From assembly GCF_003054285.1 (NCBI RefSeq), contig NZ_QBKS01000001.1, forward strand, positions 2,232,001 through 2,296,000: a stretch of DNA of 64,000 bases. Direction: 5' to 3'. Positions 16,163-24,536 of the stretch are shown piece after piece. Below the pieces are notes generated by a model, which worked only from the letters and a program-made list of their open reading frames with translations, searched no databases and had not been told where the DNA came from. The DNA is from Litoreibacter ponti. Its GTDB lineage: Bacteria > Pseudomonadota > Alphaproteobacteria > Rhodobacterales > Rhodobacteraceae. Both the position numbers and the translations under genes were made by a program. Within the stretch, counting starts at the first letter, position 1. Every line of letters starts with the position of its first letter.

Positions 16163-18927
16163 GCGGTATCGACAGCCTCGACCCGAACGGCAGAGAACTT
16201 GAATTCCGGGATCTTGCCAAACGGGTCGAGCGCCGGGTTCGTCAGGATATTTGCCGCCGCTTCGACATAGGCAAACGGCAGGAACACCATATCCGGCGAG
16301 ACCGCGCGATCCTCGCGCGCCATCACCTCGACCGTGCCGCGGCGCGTTGTCAGGCGGACCATACCGCCCGGGGCGACGCCCAGCTTGCGCAAGGTCGACG
16401 GGTGCAGCGAACAATTCGCCTCAGGCTCGACCGCATCCAGAACCGTCGCGCGCCGGGTCATCGACCCGGTGTGCCAATGCTCCAACTGACGACCGGTGGT
16501 CAGGATCATCGGAAACGCGTCATCCGGCGTCTCGGCGGGCGGCGTCAGGCGTGCGGGCGTAAATTTCGCCCGGCCCGCCCGGCGCGGGAAGCCGTCGCCA
16601 AACACCACCGGCTGGCCCGGATCATCGGGGCCCGTGGTCGGATAGGTTACCGCGCTTTCAGCCTCGAGCCGCTTCCACGTGATGTGATGGAGCGAACGCA
16701 TCGACATCTTCATCTCATCAAACACCTCGCGCGGGTCGTCGTAGTCCCAATCGAGCCCCACGCGCCGCGCCATCTCGACCAGCACCGCCCAGTCCTCGCG
16801 CGCGTCGCCCGGGGGCTGCACGGCCTGACGTGCCACCTGCACCTGACGGTTGGTGTTCGTCACGGTCCCCGACTTCTCCGCAAAGGCGGAGGCCGGCAAA
16901 ATCACATCTGCAAACATCGCCGTCTCGGTCAGGAAGATATCCTGCACAACCAGATGGTCGAGCTGGCCCAACGCCTTGCGGGCATGTTCCACGTCTGGAT
17001 CCGACATAGCCGGGTTTTCACCCAGGATATACATCCCCTTGATCTCGCCACGGTAGACGCGGTCCATGATCTCGACCACGGTCAGCCCCGGCTCCGGCGA
17101 GATTTCGGTGCCCCGCCAGATATGGCGGAACAGCTCGCGGACTTCGGGGTCCTTCACCGACTGATAATCCGGCAGGAACTGCGGGATCAGTCCCGCGTCC
17201 GATGCCCCTTGCACGTTGTTCTGCCCGCGCAGCGGGTGTAGCCCAGTGCCCGGACGCCCCACATGGCCACAGAGCAGCGCCAGCGAGATCAGGCAGCGCG
17301 CATTGTCGGTGCCATGGATATGCTGCGACACACCCATGCCCCAGAAAATCATCGCGCGGTTCGCATCGGCAAAGCGGCGCGCCACATCGCGGATCACCTC
17401 TGCCTCGATCCCGCAGAGATCAGCCATCCGCTCCGGCGTGAAGGCACGGATATGGTCGCGGAACTCGAAGAAGCCTTCGGTGAAGCCCTCGATGTAATTC
17501 CGATCATAGAGCTTCTCTTCCACGATCACGTTCATGATCGCGTTCAACAGCGCAACGTCGGTGCCGGGGCGGAATTGCAGCATGTGGGTCGCGTGCCGCT
17601 TCAGGCCCTGCCCGCGCGGGTCCATCACGATCAGCTGCCCACCGCGCTTGGTGAACTGCTTGAAATAAGTGGCTGCGACCGGGTGGTTTTCGGTCGGGTT
17701 CGCCCCGATCACGATCGCCAGATCAGCATTCTCGATCTCGTTGAAGGTCGCCGTCACGGCGCCAGAGCCGACATTCTCCATCAACGCCGCCACGGACGAG
17801 GCATGGCACAGCCGCGTGCAGTGATCGACGTTGTTATGGCCAAAGCCCTGCCGGATGAATTTCTGGAACAGGTAGGCTTCCTCGTTGGTGCATTTGGCCG
17901 ATCCAAATCCTGCCACTGCGCTGCCGCCGTAATAGCTGCGCAGATCCACCAACCCGTGAGCGGCCTTGTCCAGCGCCTCTTCCCAGGTCGCTTCTCGGAA
18001 GAATTCCTGCCAGTTCTCCGGGTCCACGTTCAGCGCTTTCTCCGGCGCGTCTTCGCGGCGGATCAGCGGCTTGGTCAGGCGATGCGGGTGGTTGATGTAG
18101 TCGAAGCCAAAGCGGCCTTTGACGCACAGACGCCCCTCGTTCGCCGGGCCGTTGATGCCTTCGACGTGTTTGATCTTGCCGTCCTTGACCTTCATCGACA
18201 CCTGACAGCCGACGCCGCAGAACGGGCAGACGGATTTGATCTCTTCGTCGAAATCCGCGCTGTCGCCCATCTGGGCCTCGTTGACCACGGTGGACGGCAT
18301 CAGCGCACCGGTCGGACAGGCCTGCACGCACTCACCGCAAGCCACGCAAGAGCTGTCGCCCATCGGGTCGGACATATCGAAGACCGGGTAGGCGTCATGC
18401 CCGCGTCCAGCCATGCCGATGACGTCGTTGACTTGCACTTCACGGCAGGCGCGCACGCACAGCCCGCACTGGATGCAGGCATCCAGGTTCACCGACATCG
18501 CCACATGGCTGTCGTCGAGCAGCGGGATGCGCTCTTTCTCCAGCTTCGGGAAACGGCTTTCCGACACGCCCTGCAGCTCTGCCATGTCCCACAGATGCGA
18601 GGATTGGTCATGGGCAGCCTCGCGCTCGGGCTGGTCGGCCAGCAGCATCTCGACCACCATCTTGCGGGCGGTCTCGGCGCGGTTGGAATTGGTGGTCACC
18701 ACCATGCCCTCAAGCGGTTCGCGGATGCAGGAGGCCGCAAGGGTACGCTCGCCCTCGATTTCGACCATGCAGGCCCGGCAGTTGCCATCCGGGCGATACC
18801 CCGGCGCAGGCTTGTGGCACAGATGCGGGATTTGCAGGCCACGGCCATTGGCCACTTCCCAGATGGTCTCGCCAGCTTTCGCCTCCACCTCTGCCCCGTC
18901 CAGGGTGAATCGGATCGTGTCGGACAT
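16144..18927 (-). CDS. Formate dehydrogenase alpha subunit (molybdopterin, Fe-S)
   Basis: A 927-residue molybdenum/tungsten enzyme oxidising formate to CO2. The N-terminus holds a 2Fe-2S ferredoxin-like domain (Cys37, 50, 53, 67), then the NuoG-type His-Cys cluster region, two ferredoxin clusters (CIQCGLCVRAC and CVACGECVQACPTG), and the CPFCGVGC cluster that opens the molybdopterin domain. The active-site motif RLCHASS supplies the Cys ligand followed by the conserved His. The C-terminal molydopterin-dinucleotide domain contains TGRQLEHWHTGSMTRR. No beta, gamma, delta or FdhD genes are adjacent, so partners are elsewhere or it uses another electron acceptor. Start 18927 was set by the ferredoxin domain. 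Confidence 0.88.
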   Translation of the reverse strand: MSDTIRFTLDGAEVEAKAGETIWEVANGRGLQIPHLCHKPAPGYRPDGNCRACMVEIEGERTLAASCIREPLEGMVVTTNSNRAETARKMVVEMLLADQPEREAAHDQSSHLWDMAELQGVSESRFPKLEKERIPLLDDSHVAMSVNLDACIQCGLCVRACREVQVNDVIGMAGRGHDAYPVFDMSDPMGDSSCVACGECVQACPTGALMPSTVVNEAQMGDSADFDEEIKSVCPFCGVGCQVSMKVKDGKIKHVEGINGPANEGRLCVKGRFGFDYINHPHRLTKPLIRREDAPEKALNVDPENWQEFFREATWEEALDKAAHGLVDLRSYYGGSAVAGFGSAKCTNEEAYLFQKFIRQGFGHNNVDHCTRLCHASSVAALMENVGSGAVTATFNEIENADLAIVIGANPTENHPVAATYFKQFTKRGGQLIVMDPRGQGLKRHATHMLQFRPGTDVALLNAIMNVIVEEKLYDRNYIEGFTEGFFEFRDHIRAFTPERMADLCGIEAEVIRDVARRFADANRAMIFWGMGVSQHIHGTDNARCLISLALLCGHVGRPGTGLHPLRGQNNVQGASDAGLIPQFLPDYQSVKDPEVRELFRHIWRGTEISPEPGLTVVEIMDRVYRGEIKGMYILGENPAMSDPDVEHARKALGQLDHLVVQDIFLTETAMFADVILPASAFAEKSGTVTNTNRQVQVARQAVQPPGDAREDWAVLVEMARRVGLDWDYDDPREVFDEMKMSMRSLHHITWKRLEAESAVTYPTTGPDDPGQPVVFGDGFPRRAGRAKFTPARLTPPAETPDDAFPMILTTGRQLEHWHTGSMTRRATVLDAVEPEANCSLHPSTLRKLGVAPGGMVRLTTRRGTVEVMAREDRAVSPDMVFLPFAYVEAAANILTNPALDPFGKIPEFKFSAVRVEAVDTAQVAAE

Positions 18928-19083
18928 GCGCAATCTCCCGTGTGTCACGGCAGCATAAAGCATGGAATTGCGCGCCCCTATGCCCCCGCCCGCGACACGC
19001 GACCTCGCATTTGCGCCATGGGGCGGACCGGGCTGGCGCCTATCGGAAACCTCGCCTACATCTGGACGCAAAGAAGGACCGAC

Positions 19084-19749
19084 ATGGCAGAGATCACGAT
19101 CACCCGGCACGGCCAGGCAAATGCAGGCGCGAAAACCGAAGAGGAATACGACCGCCTCACGCCCTTGGGCCACCAGCAGGCGGCATGGCTCGGGGAGTAT
19201 TTCGCCCAGACCCAAGGCTTCGACCGGATCATCTCGGGCGGGCTGAACCGGCAGATCGATACGGCGCGCGGGTTGAACCTGAACGGCTTACCGCACGAGA
19301 TCGACTCGCGACTGAACGAGCTGAATTACTTCGCGCTCTCGGACTCGCTGCAGGACATGCATGGCGTGCCCTTTCCCGACAGCGCCGAAAGCTTTGCGGC
19401 CCACGTGCCGCAGATCCTAAGCCATTGGGCGGCCGAGGAAACACCGCCGGAGATCGAAAGCTACGCGCATTTCCGCGGCCGCATATTCGCGGCGGTCCAA
19501 GATGCAGCCAAGCTGCCCGGCCGCACATTACTCGTCAGCTCCACCGGCGTGATCGCGTCCCTGACCGCCATCGCCCTGGGGCTCGAGACCCACAACAAGG
19601 CCAAGATGTTTCTGCACGTCGCCCACACCTCGCTGCACCGCTTCGCCTTTTACGACATCGCCGGACGTGAGGAGCTGTATGTCGCGCAGTACGGCGCCAC
19701 GCCACATCTCGATCACCCGGACCGGCATCACGCCCGCACCATGGTATAG
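19084..19749 (+). CDS. Histidine phosphatase family protein
   Basis: A 221-residue protein of the phosphoglycerate mutase-like superfamily. The catalytic TRHGQANAG motif (His9) and the LTPLGHQQAAWLGEYF segment are present. In the position where most members have a second catalytic histidine (V-S-H-G) this protein reads VSSTGVIAS, so that His is absent; a related branch with SGG at this point is known. Substrate is unknown. It starts 156 bases after the divergent formate dehydrogenase start and ends 9 bases before the saccharopine dehydrogenase-like gene, with which it is probably cotranscribed. Confidence 0.82.
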   Translation: MAEITITRHGQANAGAKTEEEYDRLTPLGHQQAAWLGEYFAQTQGFDRIISGGLNRQIDTARGLNLNGLPHEIDSRLNELNYFALSDSLQDMHGVPFPDSAESFAAHVPQILSHWAAEETPPEIESYAHFRGRIFAAVQDAAKLPGRTLLVSSTGVIASLTAIALGLETHNKAKMFLHVAHTSLHRFAFYDIAGREELYVAQYGATPHLDHPDRHHARTMV

Positions 19750-19758
19750 GACCAGCAC

Positions 19759-20805
19759 ATGACACATCTTTGGGTCCGCGCGGAAAGCCGCGATCACGAA
19801 CAACGGGTGGGCATCACGCCCCAAGGCGTCAAAGCGCTGATGGCGAAGGGCATCGAAGTCACGGTGGAAGACAGCGCCTCCCGCGCACTGCCCATCGACG
19901 GCTACCGCGCCACCGGCTGCGCCATCGCGCCGGAAGGCGCGTGGACCGACGCGCCTAAGGACGCGATCATTTTCGGGCTCAAAGAACTGCCGGATGACGG
20001 GACGCCCCTGCCCCATCGCCACATCATGTTCGGCCACGCGTTCAAGGGCCAGCCGTCGGGGCGTACTCTTCTGGAGCGCTTCAAAGCTGGGGGCGGTGCG
20101 CTTTATGATCTCGAGTACCTCGTTGACGCGGACAACCGCCGCGTCGCGGCTTTTGGCTATTGGGCGGGCTACGCCGGTGCCGCCGTGTCGATCCTGTGTT
20201 GGATCGCGCAGCAACGCGGCATGATTGCCGAGCCCGTTGGCGTCTACCCGTCCTCCAACCACATGCTCTCCGATCTGCAGGAGAAGCTGATCACCCTTGG
20301 CACCCACCGCCCTACGGCGCTGGTCATCGGCGCGCTTGGCCGCGTCGGAACGGGCGCGTCTGATCTGTGCACGGCGCTTGGCGTGCCCGTCACCAAATGG
20401 GACATGGCAGAGACCGCCTCCGGCGGCCCTTTCCCAGAGGTGCTGGCCCACACGATCTTCCTGAACTGCATTCTTGCCCGCCCCGGCACGCCGGTTTTTG
20501 TGCCGGCATCCGCCAAGGTCGCGCCGCGCAATCTCAGCGTGATCGGCGATATCGCCTGCGACCCCGACAGCGACTTCTCGCCCATCAAGGTTTATGACCG
20601 CGTCACGACATGGGATGCACCCGCGCTGAGGGTCCACGACGCCCCGCCTCTCGACGTGACCGCCATCGACAATTTGCCGTCGATGCTGCCTGTCGAAAGC
20701 TCCGAGGATTTTGCCGAGCAGCTCTTGCCGTCGTTGCTGACACTTGGCGATCTGGACAGTGGCGTCTGGGGCCGCGCCTACGAGACGTTCCAGCGCAACC
20801 TCTAG
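19759..20805 (+). CDS. Saccharopine dehydrogenase (LYS1-like, L-lysine-forming type)
   Basis: A 348-residue protein of the alanine dehydrogenase/saccharopine dehydrogenase fold. The N-terminus THLWVRAESRDHEQRVGITPQGVKALMAKG matches NAD-dependent saccharopine dehydrogenases, as do FGHAFKGQ and the glycine-rich dinucleotide region VIGALGRVGTGASDL. In fungi this enzyme interconverts saccharopine with lysine and 2-oxoglutarate. Here dapB is also present in the window, indicating lysine is made by the diaminopimelate route, so a catabolic or alternative reductive role is more likely. It is 9 bases behind the histidine phosphatase gene. Confidence 0.82.
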   Translation: MTHLWVRAESRDHEQRVGITPQGVKALMAKGIEVTVEDSASRALPIDGYRATGCAIAPEGAWTDAPKDAIIFGLKELPDDGTPLPHRHIMFGHAFKGQPSGRTLLERFKAGGGALYDLEYLVDADNRRVAAFGYWAGYAGAAVSILCWIAQQRGMIAEPVGVYPSSNHMLSDLQEKLITLGTHRPTALVIGALGRVGTGASDLCTALGVPVTKWDMAETASGGPFPEVLAHTIFLNCILARPGTPVFVPASAKVAPRNLSVIGDIACDPDSDFSPIKVYDRVTTWDAPALRVHDAPPLDVTAIDNLPSMLPVESSEDFAEQLLPSLLTLGDLDSGVWGRAYETFQRNL

Positions 20806-20823
20806 GCTTCAATCTTGGAGTGT

Positions 20824-21138
20824 CTAAAGGAGGTCTTCTTCCGCAGCACTCAGATCGAGGCCAAGCGCCTCCGCCCCCGACTCAAGATGGTCCGCGACAT
20901 GTGGCATTCCCAGCAGGTAATCCGCGGTCGGCGTGCTTGCTTCCTGCCGGGCCGTAAGCACCGCTTCCTCCCATTCCTCCGCGTCGAAACTGCCCCGTCC
21001 AATCCAGGTCAACGCGACCAACTCGATTTGCTCTTGCTCTCCCATCGCGCCGATGAACGCGCGCAACTCTGCTTCGGCGCGCTCGCGCTCATGAGCATAA
21101 AGGACCACTTGGGCCACGGTGTTCAGGGACAGTTCCAT
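20824..21138 (-). CDS. DUF3775 domain-containing protein
   Basis: A 104-residue acidic cytoplasmic protein starting MELSLNTVAQVVLYAHERERAEAEL. The core FIGAMGEQEQIELVALTWIGRG is the hallmark of the DUF3775 family, common in alphaproteobacteria and without known function. The start at 21138 is preferred over the further-upstream ATG because the family begins there. It converges on the saccharopine dehydrogenase-like gene, with 18 bases between stops. Confidence 0.75.
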   Translation of the reverse strand: MELSLNTVAQVVLYAHERERAEAELRAFIGAMGEQEQIELVALTWIGRGSFDAEEWEEAVLTARQEASTPTADYLLGMPHVADHLESGAEALGLDLSAAEEDLL

Positions 21139-21175
21139 GTGTACAATTCCTCGTCGCGTGTTTGACGCGAGAGTA

Positions 21176-21197
21176 TGAAAAAAGGGGCCGAAGCCCC
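21176..21197 (-). terminator. Intrinsic terminator after the SDR gene of the RpoE-linked operon
   Basis: On the minus strand GGGGC-TTCG-GCCCC (21197-21184) is followed by a run of T (21183-21178). It lies about 35 bases after the SDR stop and closes the five-gene operon. Confidence 0.85.
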
Positions 21198-21230
21198 ATG
21201 ACATGGATCAAGTTTCCGCAGGCCCCGCAA

Positions 21231-21962
21231 TCAGGAGAAGATGCGGAAGTAAATCCAGTCGGGCAAGAACTGCGAGCCGCGGAACACAAGGCTGAAAAGC
21301 GTCGGGAAAGAGCGCTTGAAGCCGCCCGATTTCATGTGGTCAAACATGGTTTGCGCGGCCTCATCAGGCTCCATGATGAACGGCATGTTGAAGTCGTTTT
21401 TCTCGGTCAGTTGGGTCTTGATGAACCCCGGGTTGGCGACCTGCACGTCGACGCCAGTCTGGCGCAAGTCAGCATACATGCACTCGGCGAGCGACATGCA
21501 GCCCGCTTTAGAAGCGGTATAGCCGATGGAGCCCGGAAGCCCGCGAAAGCCCGTCAGGCTGGAGGTCAGGACGATATGCCCGCGGTCGCGTTCGACCATG
21601 GCGGGCACGACCTGACCTAGAACCCGCGCCATGCCGGTGAAGTTGATATCGCACATTGCGGTGACTTCGCCCGCATCCCACTCCTTGGCGCCTTGGGGCC
21701 AATAGACCCCGGCCAAATGCACATACCCGTCTATCTCGCCCACCTCTTTGGCGGCGCGTTTCACGTCATCATCCTTGGACACGTCGATTGTCACATAGGA
21801 GGCTTTTTCGCCGATCTCGGATACGGCCTTTTGCAGGTCCTCTTCACCCCGGGCCGACAGCACCACCTCGGCACCCGCCGCGACCAATTTGTCGGCTAGC
21901 GCCCGCCCCAGCCCGGCGGACGCACCCACCAACCAATACCGTTTGCCCTGAAAAGATCTCAC
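21231..21962 (-). CDS. Short-chain dehydrogenase/reductase (SDR)
   Basis: A 243-residue NAD(P)-dependent SDR. The cofactor motif is GASAGLGRALA, the catalytic tetrad region has Ser (LTSSLTGFRGLPGS) and YTASKAG (Tyr-x-x-x-Lys). The last residues (FSLVFRGSQFLPDWIYFRIFS) are hydrophobic, suggesting membrane association. Its start overlaps the DUF3833 stop by ATGA. It is the final gene of the operon divergent from rpoE, corresponding in position to RSP_1087 of R. sphaeroides. Substrate unknown, possibly lipid-derived. Confidence 0.85.
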   Translation of the reverse strand: MRSFQGKRYWLVGASAGLGRALADKLVAAGAEVVLSARGEEDLQKAVSEIGEKASYVTIDVSKDDDVKRAAKEVGEIDGYVHLAGVYWPQGAKEWDAGEVTAMCDINFTGMARVLGQVVPAMVERDRGHIVLTSSLTGFRGLPGSIGYTASKAGCMSLAECMYADLRQTGVDVQVANPGFIKTQLTEKNDFNMPFIMEPDEAAQTMFDHMKSGGFKRSFPTLFSLVFRGSQFLPDWIYFRIFS

Positions 21963-22531
21963 GCAGCTTGCCTCATATCTTTCTTGCGCATGGTCGCGAC
22001 CAGTTCGGCGACCTTGATGCCGTACTTGCGGAACTGCGAGCGGTTCATGATGGTTCCGTTCTCCACCAGATACATCCAGTCCACGGTGTCCAGTTCATGC
22101 CCGCCGGACTCCTCGGGCAACTTGATGCGGTAGTTCAGCTGCAACGCCGGGCCTGCCTGCTGGCCGTGGCCCATGCCGATCACATCGGGCGCCTCCGCCT
22201 GGATTGAGCCGTCGTTGCCGACGGTCAGCTTCCAGTGGCGCTTTTGCACGGCGCCGCTGTCATAGGTGAAGACCTCGTGCATCATGCCCACATTGCCGTC
22301 CCACGTGACATCCATGTCCGCCACAAAGCGCGAGGTCACCCGGCCCGTCGGCCCATAGATCATGCCTTCGCATTGAATCGGCCCGCTCAGATGCTCGCGC
22401 ACGTTGAACGCCGGGCCCTTGCCGGCGTAATCCTCCGGGCGCTGGCCCAGAAAGGACAGTTTACGGGTCCAGAGCCAGTAGAGGCTCGTCATCAAAGCCA
22501 TCCCAAGCAGCGTGAAGCCAAGCAGTTCCAT
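21959..22531 (-). CDS. DUF3833 domain-containing protein
   Basis: A 190-residue protein with one N-terminal membrane anchor (MELLGFTLLGMALMTSLYWLW). The remaining domain, with FNVREHLSGPIQCEGMIYG, KRHWKLTVG and the DWMYLVENGTIMNRSQFRKYGIKV stretch, matches DUF3833. Function is unknown; the fold is likely a lipocalin-like beta barrel by analogy. The start at 22531 places the hydrophobic anchor first and is 5 bases after the MFS stop; the longer upstream frame overlaps the MFS gene. Position matches RSP_1088 in R. sphaeroides. Confidence 0.8.
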   Translation of the reverse strand: MELLGFTLLGMALMTSLYWLWTRKLSFLGQRPEDYAGKGPAFNVREHLSGPIQCEGMIYGPTGRVTSRFVADMDVTWDGNVGMMHEVFTYDSGAVQKRHWKLTVGNDGSIQAEAPDVIGMGHGQQAGPALQLNYRIKLPEESGGHELDTVDWMYLVENGTIMNRSQFRKYGIKVAELVATMRKKDMRQAA

Positions 22532-22536
22532 GGTCG

Positions 22537-23778
22537 TCACTCCTTCAAAGGGGTTGCCAGCAATAATCCGATGGCAACCAGTTTCAGTGCGCACGGCACC
22601 AGGGCGTAGAGAATAGTCAGAGTCGTCAGAGCGTCGGCAGGGTTCTCCGCCGCGCCCGATTGGAAGCCTTGTGCCTCAAGAACCGGCAGCAGGATCGCCG
22701 CCGCAAAGGCCAAGGTGAATTTGCTCACCAGCGACCACAGGCCGAAGCCCTGACCGCCATTGGGCGAAATAGCGGCCATCCGCCGGGCGAACAGGGCGGG
22801 AAGCAGGGTCAGGTCCGCGCCGATTGTCGCACCCGAGGCGACGCAGATCGCCGCGAAGATCCAAACGTCGCCTGCACCCAGAAACATCACGCAGCCAAAG
22901 GCCGCAATGGCCATCACCATGGCCGACAGAAGCATGGGCTTCTCGCCCCACCGATCCGCGCCTCGCGCCCAAAGCGGCGCAGACGCCGCCGCAGCCAGGA
23001 AGAACAGCACCAGAAGCGGGCCTTCCCATCCCGGCGCGCCCAGGCGGCTTTCGACGTAGAACAGGAATAGGGTCGATGACACCGCCAACGGCGTTGCGTT
23101 GACCAGTGCCAACAACAGCAGGCGCCGGGCGACCTTGTCTTTCAGGATGGCGCCGATGGCCGTAGGCTCTTGCTCGACCTCGCCGGGCCATTCGGGAGCC
23201 ATCAGGCTCGCCGCGATGATCGTCACCCCGGCAAAGCCCGCCGCAAAGGCCGCGAAAGGCGCGCTTATGACACCTTCCAGAAGCGTCGGCGTCACCGCAG
23301 CCACGCACACGCCCAGCAGCGCGCCGGTCTCGCGCCAGGCGGCGACCCGCGTGTGAGCGTCGCCGAGATCGCGCGCCTTGGTGATACCTTGGGCATAGAA
23401 GTTGATCGTCAGAAAGCTGAACGCGCTGAATAGACCGGTGATCATCAGGCCAAACCACCACACGGGCGAGATTGGCGGCGTGATCCCGAACAACCCCAGC
23501 ATCGACAGTGCCAGGATCAGCGCGCCCGCGCTGACGGCGAACTTGCGGGCCGCGCCCAAACGCTCTGACACCCAGCCAAGCACCGGGTCTTGCACCACGT
23601 CCAGCAGGCGCAGCACGAACAGCACCGTGCCCAGTGTCGCGAGGCTGACGCCATAGGTGTCGGCGTAGAATTTCGGCGCATAGATATAAATCGGCAGCCC
23701 CGCCCCCGACAAAACGGCGGCGAAGAGCGCGTAGGCCCCCAATCGGTCGCCCATCTTCGGAAGCGCGGCAGAGGTCAT
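22537..23778 (-). CDS. MFS transporter (GPH/sugar-cation symporter-like)
   Basis: A 413-residue membrane transporter with 12 predicted helices. YIYAPKFYADTYGVSLATLGTVLFVLRLLDVVQDPVLGWVSER is characteristic of GPH-type symporters (helices 1-2 and the D-P-x-x-G motif). Its start ATG overlaps the stop of the DUF1365 gene (ATGA), indicating tight coupling. In R. sphaeroides the same position (RSP_1089) holds a transporter of this kind inside the RpoE regulon. The substrate is unknown; because the operon concerns modified fatty acids, a lipid or a lipid fragment is possible. Confidence 0.82.
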   Translation of the reverse strand: MTSAALPKMGDRLGAYALFAAVLSGAGLPIYIYAPKFYADTYGVSLATLGTVLFVLRLLDVVQDPVLGWVSERLGAARKFAVSAGALILALSMLGLFGITPPISPVWWFGLMITGLFSAFSFLTINFYAQGITKARDLGDAHTRVAAWRETGALLGVCVAAVTPTLLEGVISAPFAAFAAGFAGVTIIAASLMAPEWPGEVEQEPTAIGAILKDKVARRLLLLALVNATPLAVSSTLFLFYVESRLGAPGWEGPLLVLFFLAAAASAPLWARGADRWGEKPMLLSAMVMAIAAFGCVMFLGAGDVWIFAAICVASGATIGADLTLLPALFARRMAAISPNGGQGFGLWSLVSKFTLAFAAAILLPVLEAQGFQSGAAENPADALTTLTILYALVPCALKLVAIGLLLATPLKE

Positions 23779-24536
23779 CTTGAAACCTCCTCTGCAGGCG
23801 GCTCCGGCCGCGTGCGGAAGCTTGCGCCTTTCCACCACAGCTTGAACGCCTGCCAATGGATCAGCCCCAGCACCCGGCGCGACCCGAACGGGCGGCGCAG
23901 GCAGGCTTTCAGGATCGACAGGTTCGTCAGCGGACGGCGCTTGCCGGTTAGCGTCGCGAGCAGGCCATTGTTGCCTGCGTTGTAATCGATCCAGACGCCA
24001 ACCTTGTCGCCAGTGAAATCAAAGCGGAACGTGTAGTCGCCTTCGACCGGCTGGAAGGGCGAAACATAGAAAATCTTCTGCGCGCTCAGCGTATCGCTCG
24101 GCGCGATCACTCGCATATCGTCATGGGCGCATAGGTAGGAATGGCGGTCGCCATAGGTGTTGGACACTTCCGGGATCACCGCTCGCAAACCGCCATCGGT
24201 ATCAAAGCCCAGCCAGAACGAGACCGGGTTGAACACATGGCCCAGCACCCGCGGCTGCGCCAGCAGCTCAATCCGCGTTACAACGGCATCCAGCCCATGG
24301 GCCGCGAAGACCTCCCGCGCCCAAGGCAGGCCCACGCCATCCTTCGGCGCGCCGCCATGGTCACGATCATGCAGCGACACCAGATTGCGCCCGTTGCGCG
24401 AAAACAGCGCCGGGCCGGCCACGTCCTCGGACGGGTCAAACAGCACATAATCCACGCCGTAGCGGAAGGCGTTGTCCACCGCTCCCTTGCGCCCGTGGAA
24501 GGTCACGCCCGCGATATGATCGATGCCCCGGCTCAC
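23775..24536 (-). CDS. DUF1365 domain-containing protein
   Basis: A 253-residue protein of the DUF1365 family. The opening IAGVTFHGRKGAVDNAFRYGVDYVLFD and the VLGHVFNPVSFWLGFD motif are diagnostic. DUF1365 genes are nearly always next to a flavin amine oxidase-like protein and often a cyclopropane fatty acid synthase, implying a part in fatty acid chain modification. ATGA overlaps join it to the flavoprotein upstream and to the MFS gene downstream. It corresponds to RSP_1090, a member of the R. sphaeroides RpoE regulon. Confidence 0.88.
   Translation of the reverse strand: MSRGIDHIAGVTFHGRKGAVDNAFRYGVDYVLFDPSEDVAGPALFSRNGRNLVSLHDRDHGGAPKDGVGLPWAREVFAAHGLDAVVTRIELLAQPRVLGHVFNPVSFWLGFDTDGGLRAVIPEVSNTYGDRHSYLCAHDDMRVIAPSDTLSAQKIFYVSPFQPVEGDYTFRFDFTGDKVGVWIDYNAGNNGLLATLTGKRRPLTNLSILKACLRRPFGSRRVLGLIHWQAFKLWWKGASFRTRPEPPAEEVSR

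Noticed and set aside
17263..19083. Very long plus-strand open frame antisense to the formate dehydrogenase gene
   Set aside because: It is an antisense shadow caused by high GC codon usage; protein composition is Arg/His-rich, and only the part from 19084 matches a real family.
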